DNA from: Paenibacillus sp. H1-7
Lineage (GTDB): Bacteria > Bacillota > Bacilli > Paenibacillales > NBRC-103111
Reading direction: 5' to 3'
DNA length: 64,000 bases
Assembly (NCBI RefSeq): GCF_022354825.1
Contig: NZ_CP031168.1
Coordinates: 3,721,501 to 3,785,500, forward strand
Every line of letters begins with the position of its first letter. Position 1 is the stretch's first letter. The notes beneath the pieces are model-generated. The model ran no database searches, had not been told where the DNA came from, and saw nothing but the letters and a program-made list of their open reading frames with translations. Shown piece after piece: positions 54,957 to 63,800 of the stretch. Both the position numbers and the translations under genes were made by a program.

Positions 54957-56341
54957 AGCAGCCTCATATTTTGCTGATTATGCTGGACCAGCTTCGGTAC
55001 GATTGTATTGGGTACAGCGGTGCCTACCCGGTGAAGACGCCGAATATCGATCGGCTGGCATCGGAAGGGATGTGGTTCGAGCATGCTTATACCCCGATCC
55101 CGACTTGCTGTCCGGCAAGGCAAGCATTCGTTAACGGACGGAGACCGGAAGCCTTCGGGGCGCTGTGGAATTTCAAGAACGGTCTGCCTGTCCCGGCGCT
55201 GGAACCGAAGGAATATGCTTGGCCACGGGAGCTGGGCAAGTTGTCGTATCGTAATGTTATGCTTGGCAAATGGGATGTTCATCCTCAGCATAGTCCGTTG
55301 GAATACGGCTATGATTTCTTCGTTGGGCTGGCTTCCTATACGGAAATGACCGAACGGAAGTATCCCGATGTCCGGTTTCGCGCAGGTTATGTCGGGGAGA
55401 GCAATCCGATTCCGCTGGAGGATTCTCAAACCCATTGGCTCGCTGACCAGGCTTCCGGCTTCATTAAGGAGCTGACGGCGAAAGGCGACCCATGGTACAT
55501 TCAACTGAACTTCAGCGAGCCGCATCTTCCTTGCCGTCCGTCCGAGCCGTTCGTTTCCATGTATTCGCCTGAGGAAATCCCTGAATGGGGAGGGTTCCGC
55601 GAGACCTTTGCGAATAAGCCCTATATCCAAAGGCAACAGCTGCACAGTTGGCAGGTGGATGCTTTTACATGGCAGGATTGGGCGCCTATCGTAGCCCGAT
55701 ATTACGGCATGATCAGCCAAACCGACGATGCCATCGGACGTGTACTTCGTGCGCTGGACGAATCGGGTGAGGCGGAGAATACGCTCGTTATCTTTACGGC
55801 CGATCATGGAGATATGTGCGGTTCCCACGGGATGATGGATAAGCATTATATTTTATATGACGATGTCGTCAAGGTTCCGTTGATCGTAAAATATCCACCT
55901 CTAGTCCCGCAAGGCGCTCGGTGTAATTCCTTTATAAGCAATATGCTGGATTTGCCTCCAACCCTCCTGGAGCTGACGGGTGCTGCCATTCCTTCGTTTT
56001 TCGCGGGCCGCTCGTTTGCACCGCTTCTGGCGGAGGAGGAGGTCGCGGACTGGAGACCGCACATCGTAACCACTTATAACGGACAGCAGTTCGGACTGTA
56101 TACCCAGCGCATGCTGCGTACGAAGCGGTGGAAATACATTTGGAACACGACGGATATCGATGAGCTGTACGACATGGAGCAGGATCCGTATGAGCTGCTG
56201 AACCGGATAGACGACCCAAGCTGCAAGGAGCTTGTGAAGCAGTATCGGATTTGGTTGTATGAAACCTTGGAGGCGGAAGGCGACGGCCTGGTGCAAAACG
56301 AGTGGATGCGAAATCAGCTGCTCCACAATGCCATTGTGTAA
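54953..56341 (+). CDS. Sulfatase with canonical CxPxR motif
   Basis: 462 aa, no signal peptide, so cytoplasmic. The sulfatase signature reads P-T-C52-C-P-A-R56, giving C52 as the residue converted to formylglycine. D12 in LLIMLDQLRYD and FTADHGDMCGSHGMMDKH supply metal ligands. It needs a sulfatase-maturating enzyme (radical-SAM anSME or FGE), which is not in this window. It probably removes sulfate from the imported sugar. Last gene of the operon; a terminator follows 35 bp later. Confidence 0.92.
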   Translation: MKQPHILLIMLDQLRYDCIGYSGAYPVKTPNIDRLASEGMWFEHAYTPIPTCCPARQAFVNGRRPEAFGALWNFKNGLPVPALEPKEYAWPRELGKLSYRNVMLGKWDVHPQHSPLEYGYDFFVGLASYTEMTERKYPDVRFRAGYVGESNPIPLEDSQTHWLADQASGFIKELTAKGDPWYIQLNFSEPHLPCRPSEPFVSMYSPEEIPEWGGFRETFANKPYIQRQQLHSWQVDAFTWQDWAPIVARYYGMISQTDDAIGRVLRALDESGEAENTLVIFTADHGDMCGSHGMMDKHYILYDDVVKVPLIVKYPPLVPQGARCNSFISNMLDLPPTLLELTGAAIPSFFAGRSFAPLLAEEEVADWRPHIVTTYNGQQFGLYTQRMLRTKRWKYIWNTTDIDELYDMEQDPYELLNRIDDPSCKELVKQYRIWLYETLEAEGDGLVQNEWMRNQLLHNAIV

Positions 56342-56375
56342 GTAGGCAATCTTGCCTATGCCAGTGCTAATGTAT

Positions 56376-56410
56376 GGAGCGGTTGTGTGGACCGGCTCCT
56401 TTTATTTTTT
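56376..56410 (+). terminator. Intrinsic terminator closing the sulfatase operon
   Basis: GGAGC plus GGT pairs with ACC plus GGCTCC (small bulge) around a short loop, followed by TTTTATTTTTT. Confidence 0.8.
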
Positions 56411-56431
56411 GAAAAATAGGGGTCTCCTATC

Positions 56432-56460
56432 TTGTTCTGCAGCGATTCGTAATGTAAACT
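56432..56460 (+). promoter_or_regulatory. Putative sigma-A promoter of MarR gene
   Basis: TTGTTC (56432-56437), 17 bp, TAAACT (56455-56460). The palindromic operator begins 3 bp later. Confidence 0.5.
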
Positions 56461-56463
56461 ATG

Positions 56464-56477
56464 ATTAGAATTCTAAT
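56464..56477. promoter_or_regulatory. MarR operator candidate 1
   Basis: ATTAGAATTCTAAT, a perfect 14-bp palindrome at the expected transcription start of the MarR gene. A copy differing by one base precedes the next gene (56967-56980). Confidence 0.7.
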
Positions 56478-56497
56478 TATAGGGAGAGTTATACAGC

Positions 56498-56941
56498 ATG
56501 CCGAACAATCCTCCTGTAATGTCACGAATAGGAGTCATCTTCCTCACTTGGCAGCGGTATTTGCAAAAGCAGCTGGTTCCGCATCAAATTACGTTAAAAC
56601 AGCAGTTCGTCCTTCGCAAGCTGGTTTCGAAGCCGGCTCTGAACCCATCTCAAATTGCCGAGTTTCTTTACTGCGACCGTCCGACAGCAACCGTCATCAT
56701 TAACAACATGGAGCGGCAGGGCTGGGTGAAACGAAGCAAGGATCCGCTTAACAAGAAGATGGTCCAGATTGCGATTACGGAAGAAGGGGAGCATAAGCTG
56801 GCGTCCTTGCAGCCGGTTTTTCAATCTGCGAATGAGTTTGATCCTCTATCGTGTTTTACAGAGGAAGAGAAGCAGCAGTTAGGCGCGCTGCTGGGCAAGC
56901 TGTCGGATCATATCAAGCAAGTAAAGCATGAACCTGAGTAA
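56498..56941 (+). CDS. MarR family transcriptional regulator
   Basis: 147 aa, the normal MarR size. The winged HTH is clear: ITLKQQFVLRKLV, NPSQIAEFLYCDRPTATVIINNMERQGWVKR and the wing DPLNKKMVQIAITEEG. GGAGAG precedes the ATG. The palindrome at its own start suggests autorepression, and the near-identical site before the nucleotidyltransferase gene suggests control of that gene too. Confidence 0.92.
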   Translation: MPNNPPVMSRIGVIFLTWQRYLQKQLVPHQITLKQQFVLRKLVSKPALNPSQIAEFLYCDRPTATVIINNMERQGWVKRSKDPLNKKMVQIAITEEGEHKLASLQPVFQSANEFDPLSCFTEEEKQQLGALLGKLSDHIKQVKHEPE

Positions 56942-56959
56942 CATTCATGTTTATGCTTG

Positions 56960-56980
56960 TATAATGATTAGAGTTCTAAT
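56960..56980 (+). promoter_or_regulatory. -10 box with MarR operator candidate 2
   Basis: TATAAT (56960-56965) is followed one base later by ATTAGAGTTCTAAT (56967-56980), which matches operator 1 at 13 of 14 positions. The flanks ATG- and -TAT are shared as well. Confidence 0.65.
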
Positions 56981-57010
56981 TATGATCTCGAGTTGAAGGA
57001 GAGATGCTGT

Positions 57011-58069
57011 ATGGCTGCAGTCATCAACACAGGACCGCTACCGGAAGAGCGGGCACGAATCGTCGAGAAGCTGGTTCAGGAATGGATCGCGCTTCATCCT
57101 GGAATGGACGGATTTATTCTGACCGGCTCGATCTGGAATCCGGACACGCAGTTGCCTCATTCAGACATTGATATCAATTGGCACGGCTCGGCCAATGAAA
57201 GGATTCATGATCCGCGACTGGATACGCACAGTATCTTTCAGGAGGCGGGAATTACGGTTGAGATTGCCCATTATTTCTGGGGACATTTGTCGGAGCCCGA
57301 GTCCATGCGTCTGCCGGTTATCGTTTCTCTGAACCGGGCCCATATTTTGTGGGAGAGAGAAAGCCGATTCTCCATCCCCCAGCAGCGAACCTACGAACTG
57401 CTGAGTGACGCTCAATGGGTTGAGAGTGCGGTGGAGCGCCTCATTTCAGAAATGAAAGCGCGTGCAGAGCTGTGGCTCGATCCGGAATATTGCCGGGAGA
57501 ATAAAGACGATCATCAAGGATTCGACTTCGTGAGATCGGTAGTAGGCCCGACCGTCGGTCTGCTGGATTCCGTTGATCTACGACCTCCCAGCGCTGCACG
57601 CAAAGGCTTGATGGAGATTACGCAAACGAGCGCATTATGCGGCATGCCGGAAATCAGCGAGATGGTATTGTCTTGTCTGGGAGCGGACTTAGTGAGGGAA
57701 GAAGAGATTAGAGAATGGAACCGGCTGCTGGATGAGCTCTATACCTCGGCTGCTGATCTATGTCCCGGGGTGCAGCTGGTGAAACGCGAGTACCACGTTC
57801 AGGGCATACATTCCATGGTATCCATGGGATACACTAGAGAATGCGTGTGGCCTCTTTGGCGCGGTTTCGCCGATTGTATGCAATTGCTTGAAGGTGTATC
57901 TGATAAGGGGGAGGAGGCATTCGTGAGGTTTGCCGAGCGGTTGCAAGTGTACACGGTTGAGGATATTACTAAGAAAGCGAAGCAGAATATTGCCATAATT
58001 GAGCTAATCCAAGGAAACCGGCAGAGACTGTCCGAGCATCTGTTATCGGTGGTTCGATCGTCTAAATAG
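57011..58069 (+). CDS. Nucleotidyltransferase-like protein
   Basis: 352 aa, cytoplasmic. The N-terminal part has the nucleotidyltransferase-fold signature: LTGS (G39-S40) followed by HSDIDINW with D52 and D54, i.e. GSx(11)DxD as in pol-beta-type transferases such as aminoglycoside adenylyltransferases. The remaining ~290 residues are mostly helical with no motif I know. The acceptor is unknown; a MarR-type switch makes resistance to a toxic compound a possible role, which is inference. ATG 57011 is set by AAGGAGAG. Confidence 0.65.
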   Translation: MAAVINTGPLPEERARIVEKLVQEWIALHPGMDGFILTGSIWNPDTQLPHSDIDINWHGSANERIHDPRLDTHSIFQEAGITVEIAHYFWGHLSEPESMRLPVIVSLNRAHILWERESRFSIPQQRTYELLSDAQWVESAVERLISEMKARAELWLDPEYCRENKDDHQGFDFVRSVVGPTVGLLDSVDLRPPSAARKGLMEITQTSALCGMPEISEMVLSCLGADLVREEEIREWNRLLDELYTSAADLCPGVQLVKREYHVQGIHSMVSMGYTRECVWPLWRGFADCMQLLEGVSDKGEEAFVRFAERLQVYTVEDITKKAKQNIAIIELIQGNRQRLSEHLLSVVRSSK

Positions 58070-58085
58070 GGTTACACCTCTGAGG

Positions 58086-58130
58086 CAAAAAATAATACAG
58101 CCCTCTGCCACGACCGGTGACAAAGGGCTG
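58086..58130 (-). terminator. Terminator for the minus-strand cluster
   Basis: On the minus strand CAGCCCTTTGTCAC pairs with GTGGCAGAGGGCTG, then TATTATTTTTT. No T-run exists in the plus direction. Confidence 0.75.
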
Positions 58131-58137
58131 TGATGGT

Positions 58138-60267
58138 TTATCTGGACATCCAATCCGATGTGGTACTGCTAATCAATCGCTTATAACCCGGCAAAAACTC
58201 TTCATACACGTTGACGGTATATTGTGTCGTATTGATGGACAGCTCTTTGCTGTCCGCCGTCCATTTCTCGGTCCCCGAGCCGATGTCCCATCCTTTCGTC
58301 CCGGCGTCCTCAGGCTCCAGAGCGTAGGCCTCCTCATGGATTTTCTCTCCGGCACCGTCGAGCAGCTCGACGATCACGCGCCGTTTTTTCATCTCCGATA
58401 CGATACTCAGGTCCTTCAGCAGCGTGTAATCGAAAGAATAGTTGACCTCGAATACGGCTCTTTTCTCGTTATAGTTCCAATACGGTTTGTTTTTGTCTTT
58501 GATGGTCAGCGTATAAGGATAGAAATTCAATTCGCCTTCCTTAACGGGCTGCGAAGCGCTTTTTTCCGGCAACAAATATTCGGCTGCCTGGAGGAAAGAA
58601 TCGGGCTTATCCGTCATGCCGGACAGCTTGCTGCCGGTAACGGCCAGCCCAAGCATGAGCTTAAGGCCTTGGATATCCGCGCCTTTGGGCAATACGGTCC
58701 AAGCGGTGAGAGATGCTTTTCCTTGGGGGATAACCCTTTGCTCGGTTACTTCCACCTCGGCAGGATATACGGCTCCTTCCGCCGTCACCAATTGCGTCAC
58801 CCATTTATCCAACGGGTTATACCGTTTGTCGAGGTTAACGGCATCCACACGGACCGTCACCAATTGCCCGTTGGTGCTTTCGTAAACGGTCGGCGCTGAA
58901 GCCGAGTAAGCCCATTTTCCTCCGAGCCCGTTCATCTCGGTGGACTGCCCGGCGGCTACTTCTTTCACTGGTGCGGCCGTTTGCTTGCTCCATTCGGTAC
59001 GATGAACATTTTGCGGCTTGCCGTTCATATCGACGGCTTCCTGGAGGAGGATATCCCAGGCTTGCACGATTTCCTTAGGATCCAGATTGGCCTGCATGTA
59101 CATGCGGGTTGATTGTCCGGGCTGCAGCAGCCGGATCGTATCGGTGGGCACGACCTGCGCCGTCCATTCCTGCGTATTATCCGCCCTGAATGTCCCGTTC
59201 AGCTTGGGAACGGGCACTGCTGCGTCTGAGACGTTAACGAGCGTAACAGCAGCGGTAACCAAATCGCGATGATCCCAAGGCCAGCGCTGCAAGGATTCCA
59301 ACGAAGCGGTGAAGGTGCCTTCCGCTGCGATGAAGGTCCGTGATGCCCCGGACTCGGCTCCCCCCGTGTCTGCCGGAATGGGCACGTACGAGGCGGGGAC
59401 ATACACTTTGGCCTGATTATTGGCTTCCGCAAGCGTTCGCGTGATGACCAAGCCGGCAGGGGAAGAATCGGTGTCGGTCTCTGCAGGCAATGTAGCAATC
59501 AAGGTAAAGCTCATGTCCGTTCCCGGCTCTATGATCAGACCTTCCGTCTTACGGTCAGGCGTCATGGAGTAGACCTGATCCCCGGAAGACTGCAGCCAGA
59601 AGCTCCAATCCGGCAGCGCAGCCGGAGCGGCTTGAGCGTTGCGGAAGGTTACGGTCCATGTGATTTCCTTATTTTTTCCCATGCTTCGTGAAGCCGTGCT
59701 GGCGATAGTGCCTTGAAGCGTTCCGTTATTCACATTCACATCAACCACATTTCCTCCCGGTGCAGGGGCAGCGTCGGATAGTGCCACCGAACCGAGCGGG
59801 ACGGAAAGGGAGGCCGAGCCGAAATCCCATCTGCCGATTTCTATAAGGAGACCGTCGGCATTAAGACCGTTGGCTACGGTTCCATAAAATCGATAAGTCC
59901 CGCTGGCTCCTGCAGGAACGAGCTTACGTTGCGCATCCTCGGGCAGCACCTTAAAGTTCATGATGCTGCCGGAGCGGGTCTTGACGGCAAAATAATAATC
60001 GTCCAACGGCAAATCCACGCTGCTGCCGTTGCGAATGGTGACCTCGAACGAGATTACCGACGAGCTCTCGTGCCGGAACAGCCTCGTATTGCCGACCTCA
60101 AGCATCTGCTCCGCTCCTAGCACGATTCGGGTTGTGCCTCTCACCGAATCGGAGGACAGCTCCGGCTGATCCGCAGCCGATCCAATCATTGGCGGTAAGC
60201 AGGATGCAGTTACCGCCAATGCCAACATTGCCGATAGACCAAGCTTGGTCCATAATATCCGTTTCAC
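58138..60267 (-). CDS. Secreted protein of unknown function in ABC transporter cluster
   Basis: 709 aa. Signal peptide at the N-terminus (KLGLSAMLALAVTASCLPP). The mature protein is Thr/Ser/Ala-rich and beta-rich, apparently built of at least three similar ~130-residue beta-sandwich units. Shared turns are FEVTIRNGSSVDLPLDDYYF, WTVTFRNAQAAPAALPDWSF, AAVTLVNVSDAAVPVPKLNG and VRVDAVNLDKRYNPLDKWV. No enzyme motif is seen. GTG 60267 is the preferred start (AAGGTGGAG 6 bases upstream; the ATG at 60273 is adjacent to it). Last gene of the minus-strand cluster; possibly a surface accessory protein of the importer. Confidence 0.7.
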   Translation of the reverse strand: MKRILWTKLGLSAMLALAVTASCLPPMIGSAADQPELSSDSVRGTTRIVLGAEQMLEVGNTRLFRHESSSVISFEVTIRNGSSVDLPLDDYYFAVKTRSGSIMNFKVLPEDAQRKLVPAGASGTYRFYGTVANGLNADGLLIEIGRWDFGSASLSVPLGSVALSDAAPAPGGNVVDVNVNNGTLQGTIASTASRSMGKNKEITWTVTFRNAQAAPAALPDWSFWLQSSGDQVYSMTPDRKTEGLIIEPGTDMSFTLIATLPAETDTDSSPAGLVITRTLAEANNQAKVYVPASYVPIPADTGGAESGASRTFIAAEGTFTASLESLQRWPWDHRDLVTAAVTLVNVSDAAVPVPKLNGTFRADNTQEWTAQVVPTDTIRLLQPGQSTRMYMQANLDPKEIVQAWDILLQEAVDMNGKPQNVHRTEWSKQTAAPVKEVAAGQSTEMNGLGGKWAYSASAPTVYESTNGQLVTVRVDAVNLDKRYNPLDKWVTQLVTAEGAVYPAEVEVTEQRVIPQGKASLTAWTVLPKGADIQGLKLMLGLAVTGSKLSGMTDKPDSFLQAAEYLLPEKSASQPVKEGELNFYPYTLTIKDKNKPYWNYNEKRAVFEVNYSFDYTLLKDLSIVSEMKKRRVIVELLDGAGEKIHEEAYALEPEDAGTKGWDIGSGTEKWTADSKELSINTTQYTVNVYEEFLPGYKRLISSTTSDWMSR

Positions 60268-60313
60268 TGGCATCTCCACCTTATTGTTCTCTCCCGGCTG
60301 TGCGGGGCTCAAG

Positions 60314-61711
60314 CTATTCGTTCAAATAAGTTGTAACCCGGTTCTGGATCAAGCCGGCGGCAGCTTTTGCCGTTTTCGATTTATTGAAGAACGCTTGGGT
60401 TTCTTCTTTTACGATTTTCAATACGTTAGGGTCTCCCGCAGCATATTGGTCCGCTTTCTCCACGAGCTGCAGGATCGATTGAAATTGCTTCTCGTCAATT
60501 GCGCCCGACGGGGTAGCCCCATTGGGACCCTGCAGCTTGATCCTTCCGCTTGCGAGCTGCTCGACGGACTGCCTGAGCTGTTTTTCCAGGGAAGCCTTGT
60601 GAACGGCAAAGCCCATCATACCGGGCTTGGACTGGATGTTTTCCGACAAAAGAAATTGCAGGAATTTCCATGCCTCCGCTTTATTTTTCGATTTCTCGTT
60701 GATGCCGAACATAAGATCAGAGGTAATAGTAATTCCGCCTTTTTTGCCGCCGTCTGAAGGAGTGGCATAGATGGTTCCTTTTCCTTCGTACATCATTTGC
60801 GGCATGAAGAGCAGCTGCATGGGCATCGGGACGCTCATCGATTTGAACACATCCTTACCCGCATTCGCCATGTCGGCTGTCTCCAGGATTTGCCCCTTGT
60901 CATACATGTCGCCGACCTGCTCCAGCAGGCTTACAAATTCAGGAGCATCGAATGCCGCTTTTTTACCTGTTACAAGCTTGCCGTATTGGCTCATTACGAT
61001 ATCCGAGATAAGATCTGTCTTGGGTTTGCCGGTCCAAACCGCCGTGGCGTTACCGCCGGATTGAACGGCTTGCCGGCCCAAATCCAGCATCTCCTTCCAG
61101 GTCCACTTCGAATCGTCGACGGCGATTCCTTTCTCCGCCAGTAACGGTGCATTGCCCAGCGTCATGTTCATTTTGAAATGGACGGGAATTGCAAAGGTTT
61201 TTCCATCGAGCTTCATAGAGTTGAATACGCCCGTATAATAATCGGAGGCGCGGAACCCGCTATCTTTTTGGATGAGATCGTCCAGATTCGCGAGCAGCTT
61301 TTTGTCCGCATATTTGGCGTAAGGGAGGTTTTCTAACGCAATCAGATCGGTTCCTTTGCCGGACATCAGCTCGGCATTGACGCCGGTCCGGTACTTTTCC
61401 AGATCGGCCTCGCTGTTCTTGTCGCCCTCGGGGCTTCTCATAACCATCCTCTTTTCTCCGCCGCCCTCTGGGGTCGCTACATAGGAGCGAATATCGATAT
61501 CGATATTCGGGTTCGCCTCCTCGAACAGCCGCTCCGCTTCCTGAAGGAAAGGATCTTTTTTCAGAACGGATACCGTTACGGTCGTTCTGCCGTTGTTCGC
61601 TGACGGAGAGCTGTTAGTGTCTGCAGGCTTGGAATTGCTGCTGCACGCGCTCAATGGCATAGAGAGCAGCACGGACGATAAAAATACGGTAGTAATGCGG
61701 TGGTTTTTCAT
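60314..61711 (-). CDS. ABC sugar transporter, substrate-binding lipoprotein
   Basis: 465 aa. Signal peptide ends PLSAC with C23 lipidated, followed by a Ser/Asn/Pro-rich linker. Family 1 features: RLFEEANPNIDIDIRSY, KTFAIPVHFKMNMTLGNAPLLAEKG, AEAWKFLQFLLSENIQ. AAAGGAGA before ATG 61711. It lies between the HlyD-like adaptor and the secreted protein. Confidence 0.92.
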   Translation of the reverse strand: MKNHRITTVFLSSVLLSMPLSACSSNSKPADTNSSPSANNGRTTVTVSVLKKDPFLQEAERLFEEANPNIDIDIRSYVATPEGGGEKRMVMRSPEGDKNSEADLEKYRTGVNAELMSGKGTDLIALENLPYAKYADKKLLANLDDLIQKDSGFRASDYYTGVFNSMKLDGKTFAIPVHFKMNMTLGNAPLLAEKGIAVDDSKWTWKEMLDLGRQAVQSGGNATAVWTGKPKTDLISDIVMSQYGKLVTGKKAAFDAPEFVSLLEQVGDMYDKGQILETADMANAGKDVFKSMSVPMPMQLLFMPQMMYEGKGTIYATPSDGGKKGGITITSDLMFGINEKSKNKAEAWKFLQFLLSENIQSKPGMMGFAVHKASLEKQLRQSVEQLASGRIKLQGPNGATPSGAIDEKQFQSILQLVEKADQYAAGDPNVLKIVKEETQAFFNKSKTAKAAAGLIQNRVTTYLNE

Positions 61712-61741
61712 AGTTTCCAATCTCCTTTATCCCATGGATTC

Positions 61742-62902
61742 TTAGCTTAGCCGAACCTGATCGCCGTCACTAATCGGCTCGCTCGTTTCGGTAACAATCT
61801 TTTCGTCGGGTGAAATCATCCCGTTCAAAATCGCGTTCGTTTCATCCGAATCCTCGGTATGAACATATTTTTTGCGAACACGGAATTCGTTGCCGAGCGG
61901 GCGCTTCGTTTCTTCAACGGTATAAATGTATTCGCCCTGGGAATCTGTCTTAATAGCCGACTTGGGCACCAAGGGTTTGGGCGTTCCGACCTTCCGGCTT
62001 ACCTGGAATTCCGCCTGCTCGCCGCCGATAAGCTTGGTGTCGGAGATAGCTACCGTAACCAGCTTCATACTGGAGGTGCTGTTCTGATTTTGACTCTGGC
62101 TCTGGCTCTGGCTCTGGTTTGAGCTGCCTCCCGAGTCGGCTTGGTCAATCTCGGTCACCTTCCCTTTCACGAAGCGGGGGACGGTCTCTTTAATCTTCAC
62201 GTCAATGGTTTCGCCGGTGATCAGGCGGTTGGCGGAATCCGCATCCACTTTCGTTTCAAGCTCCCACCCCTGGGACAGGTCGGATAGTACGACGACGGCT
62301 TTGCCTTGAGATGAGGTGAGACCGACATCGGCCTGCAGGTCGTCGATCAGCCCGTCGAATGGCGCCGTAAGGGTGCTTTTATCGGCAATATCTTTGCGAA
62401 TGCTCTCGATTTTGCGTGCTTGGATCGACATATCCAGCTTCAGCGCTGCGATTTGCCGTTTGATCTCCTCCAGTTTGGATGCTTCACCTCCCATTCCGTT
62501 CAGCTTCAATGAATCCTGCAATTTCTCCAGCTCCAGCTGCTGCTTAGCCAGCCGATCCTGCTCGTCCGCCCTATTTTTCTCGGCGGTAGAGGGATCCAGC
62601 ACGATGAGCGGCTGCCCTTTGGTCACGGCGTCGCCTTCTTTGACCAGCACTTCTTTCACGACCCAGCCGGATGGATCGTACAGCGAGACGTTGCGTTTCG
62701 GTCGAATCGAGCCCGATCCTTCGATATCATAGGAAAGCTGGCTGATCTGGGGCTTTTCGACAGACACCTTCGGAAGGATCATTTGCCGGTATGTATTCGA
62801 GAAAAAGGTGAGCAGGAGCAAGCATCCCGTAAAAATCCCCGCCGCACGACGGATCGTCCGTTTGCGCCTGGCACGGAGTTCTTCTTCCGCAATCCCTATC
62901 AT
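61742..62902 (-). CDS. HlyD/RND-type periplasmic adaptor (membrane fusion protein)
   Basis: 386 aa. One N-terminal membrane helix (~residues 18-37), then the lipoyl-like hairpin IEGSGSIRPKRN and WVVKEVLVKEGDAVTKGQPLIVLD. A coiled coil follows (AEKNRADEQDRLAKQQLELEKLQ), then the second lipoyl half (STLTAPFDGLIDDLQADVG) and beta-barrel domains. A Ser-Gln repeat (about residues 260-270) forms a low-complexity linker. In Gram-positives such adaptors usually serve MacB-type exporters; here it sits inside a sugar-importer cluster. GAGGAGG precedes the ATG. Confidence 0.88.
   Translation of the reverse strand: MIGIAEEELRARRKRTIRRAAGIFTGCLLLLTFFSNTYRQMILPKVSVEKPQISQLSYDIEGSGSIRPKRNVSLYDPSGWVVKEVLVKEGDAVTKGQPLIVLDPSTAEKNRADEQDRLAKQQLELEKLQDSLKLNGMGGEASKLEEIKRQIAALKLDMSIQARKIESIRKDIADKSTLTAPFDGLIDDLQADVGLTSSQGKAVVVLSDLSQGWELETKVDADSANRLITGETIDVKIKETVPRFVKGKVTEIDQADSGGSSNQSQSQSQSQNQNSTSSMKLVTVAISDTKLIGGEQAEFQVSRKVGTPKPLVPKSAIKTDSQGEYIYTVEETKRPLGNEFRVRKKYVHTEDSDETNAILNGMISPDEKIVTETSEPISDGDQVRLS
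62085..62120. repeat. Hexanucleotide microsatellite inside the HlyD-like gene
   Basis: About five near-identical six-base units (ctggct type) encode the repeated Ser-Gln linker. Copy number could vary without shifting the frame. Confidence 0.7.
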
Positions 62903-62927
62903 GGGTATGCCTCCTCATTGATGGTAG

Positions 62928-63785
62928 TTAGCCTTTGATCCCCGATAATTGAATGCCTTGAATCAGCTCGTTCTCTCCATGCAAATACAGAAATACGATG
63001 GGAGTCATATAGAGCGAAGCCGCAGCAAACGCGACACCCCGGTCCCCTTCGTTAATTCGCGAAAGATAAACCGATAAAGGCTGCATCAGCGCATCCTGCA
63101 AAAACAGCAACGGCTGCTCCACCATATTCCAGTTGTCGACGAAGACAAGAATTTGCATGGCTGCGATACCGGGCATGGTCATGGGGATCATTACGCGCAT
63201 AAAAATCGTTACATACCCGGCACCGTCGACCTTGGCCGCTTCCACGTAAGCCCAGGGGATATGGGACATAAACTGCCGCAGCAGGAAAACGCCGAATGCC
63301 GAGAAGATGCCGGGAAGGATAATGGCCGGATACGTATTCAGAAGTCCGAGCGCATCCATGGCGATAAAATTGGGAACCAGGGTCACCTGGAACGGCAGCA
63401 GCATGGTAATGATGTAGAGAAAAAACAAGCCGTCTCTGCCGGGAAAACGCAGCTTGGCAAAGGCGAAAGCTGCCATGGACGCCACAATGGTCTGTCCTGC
63501 CACGATGGGAACCGTTAACATGACGGAATTCCAGAACATGGATAAAAATTGCGGTTTATCCAGCAATATGAGTTGGAACTGCTCCAGCGTAACGAGATCG
63601 GGAATCCACTTCAAATTGGCGTATTCACCGGCTGCAGCATCGTCCCCAATCGCATCGTAATTGACTGCGATCTCATTCTCGGACATAAACGAATTGGTTA
63701 CCGTTATAACCAGTGGCGCGAGCATCAACAGTGCTACGATGAGCATCGCAGCCGTCAGCAAGCTTTTGTTTGCTGCGTGTAGCAT
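62928..63785 (-). CDS. ABC sugar transporter permease (MalG/UgpE-type)
   Basis: 285 aa from ATG 63785, which has TTAGGAGATG just upstream. Six helices. EAA loop EAAKVDGAGYVTIFMRVMIPMT, C-terminus LIQGIQLSGIKG. The frame is open for 51 more codons upstream, but these come from the 42-bp tandem repeats and are probably not translated. It precedes the HlyD-like, binding-protein and secreted-protein genes on the same strand. Confidence 0.92.
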   Translation of the reverse strand: MLHAANKSLLTAAMLIVALLMLAPLVITVTNSFMSENEIAVNYDAIGDDAAAGEYANLKWIPDLVTLEQFQLILLDKPQFLSMFWNSVMLTVPIVAGQTIVASMAAFAFAKLRFPGRDGLFFLYIITMLLPFQVTLVPNFIAMDALGLLNTYPAIILPGIFSAFGVFLLRQFMSHIPWAYVEAAKVDGAGYVTIFMRVMIPMTMPGIAAMQILVFVDNWNMVEQPLLFLQDALMQPLSVYLSRINEGDRGVAFAAASLYMTPIVFLYLHGENELIQGIQLSGIKG

Positions 63786-63800
63786 GGGATCATCTCCTAA

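Noticed and set aside
58117..58899. 260-codon plus-strand frame opposite the secreted protein gene
   Set aside because: Antisense shadow; the minus strand has signal peptide, ribosome site and terminator.
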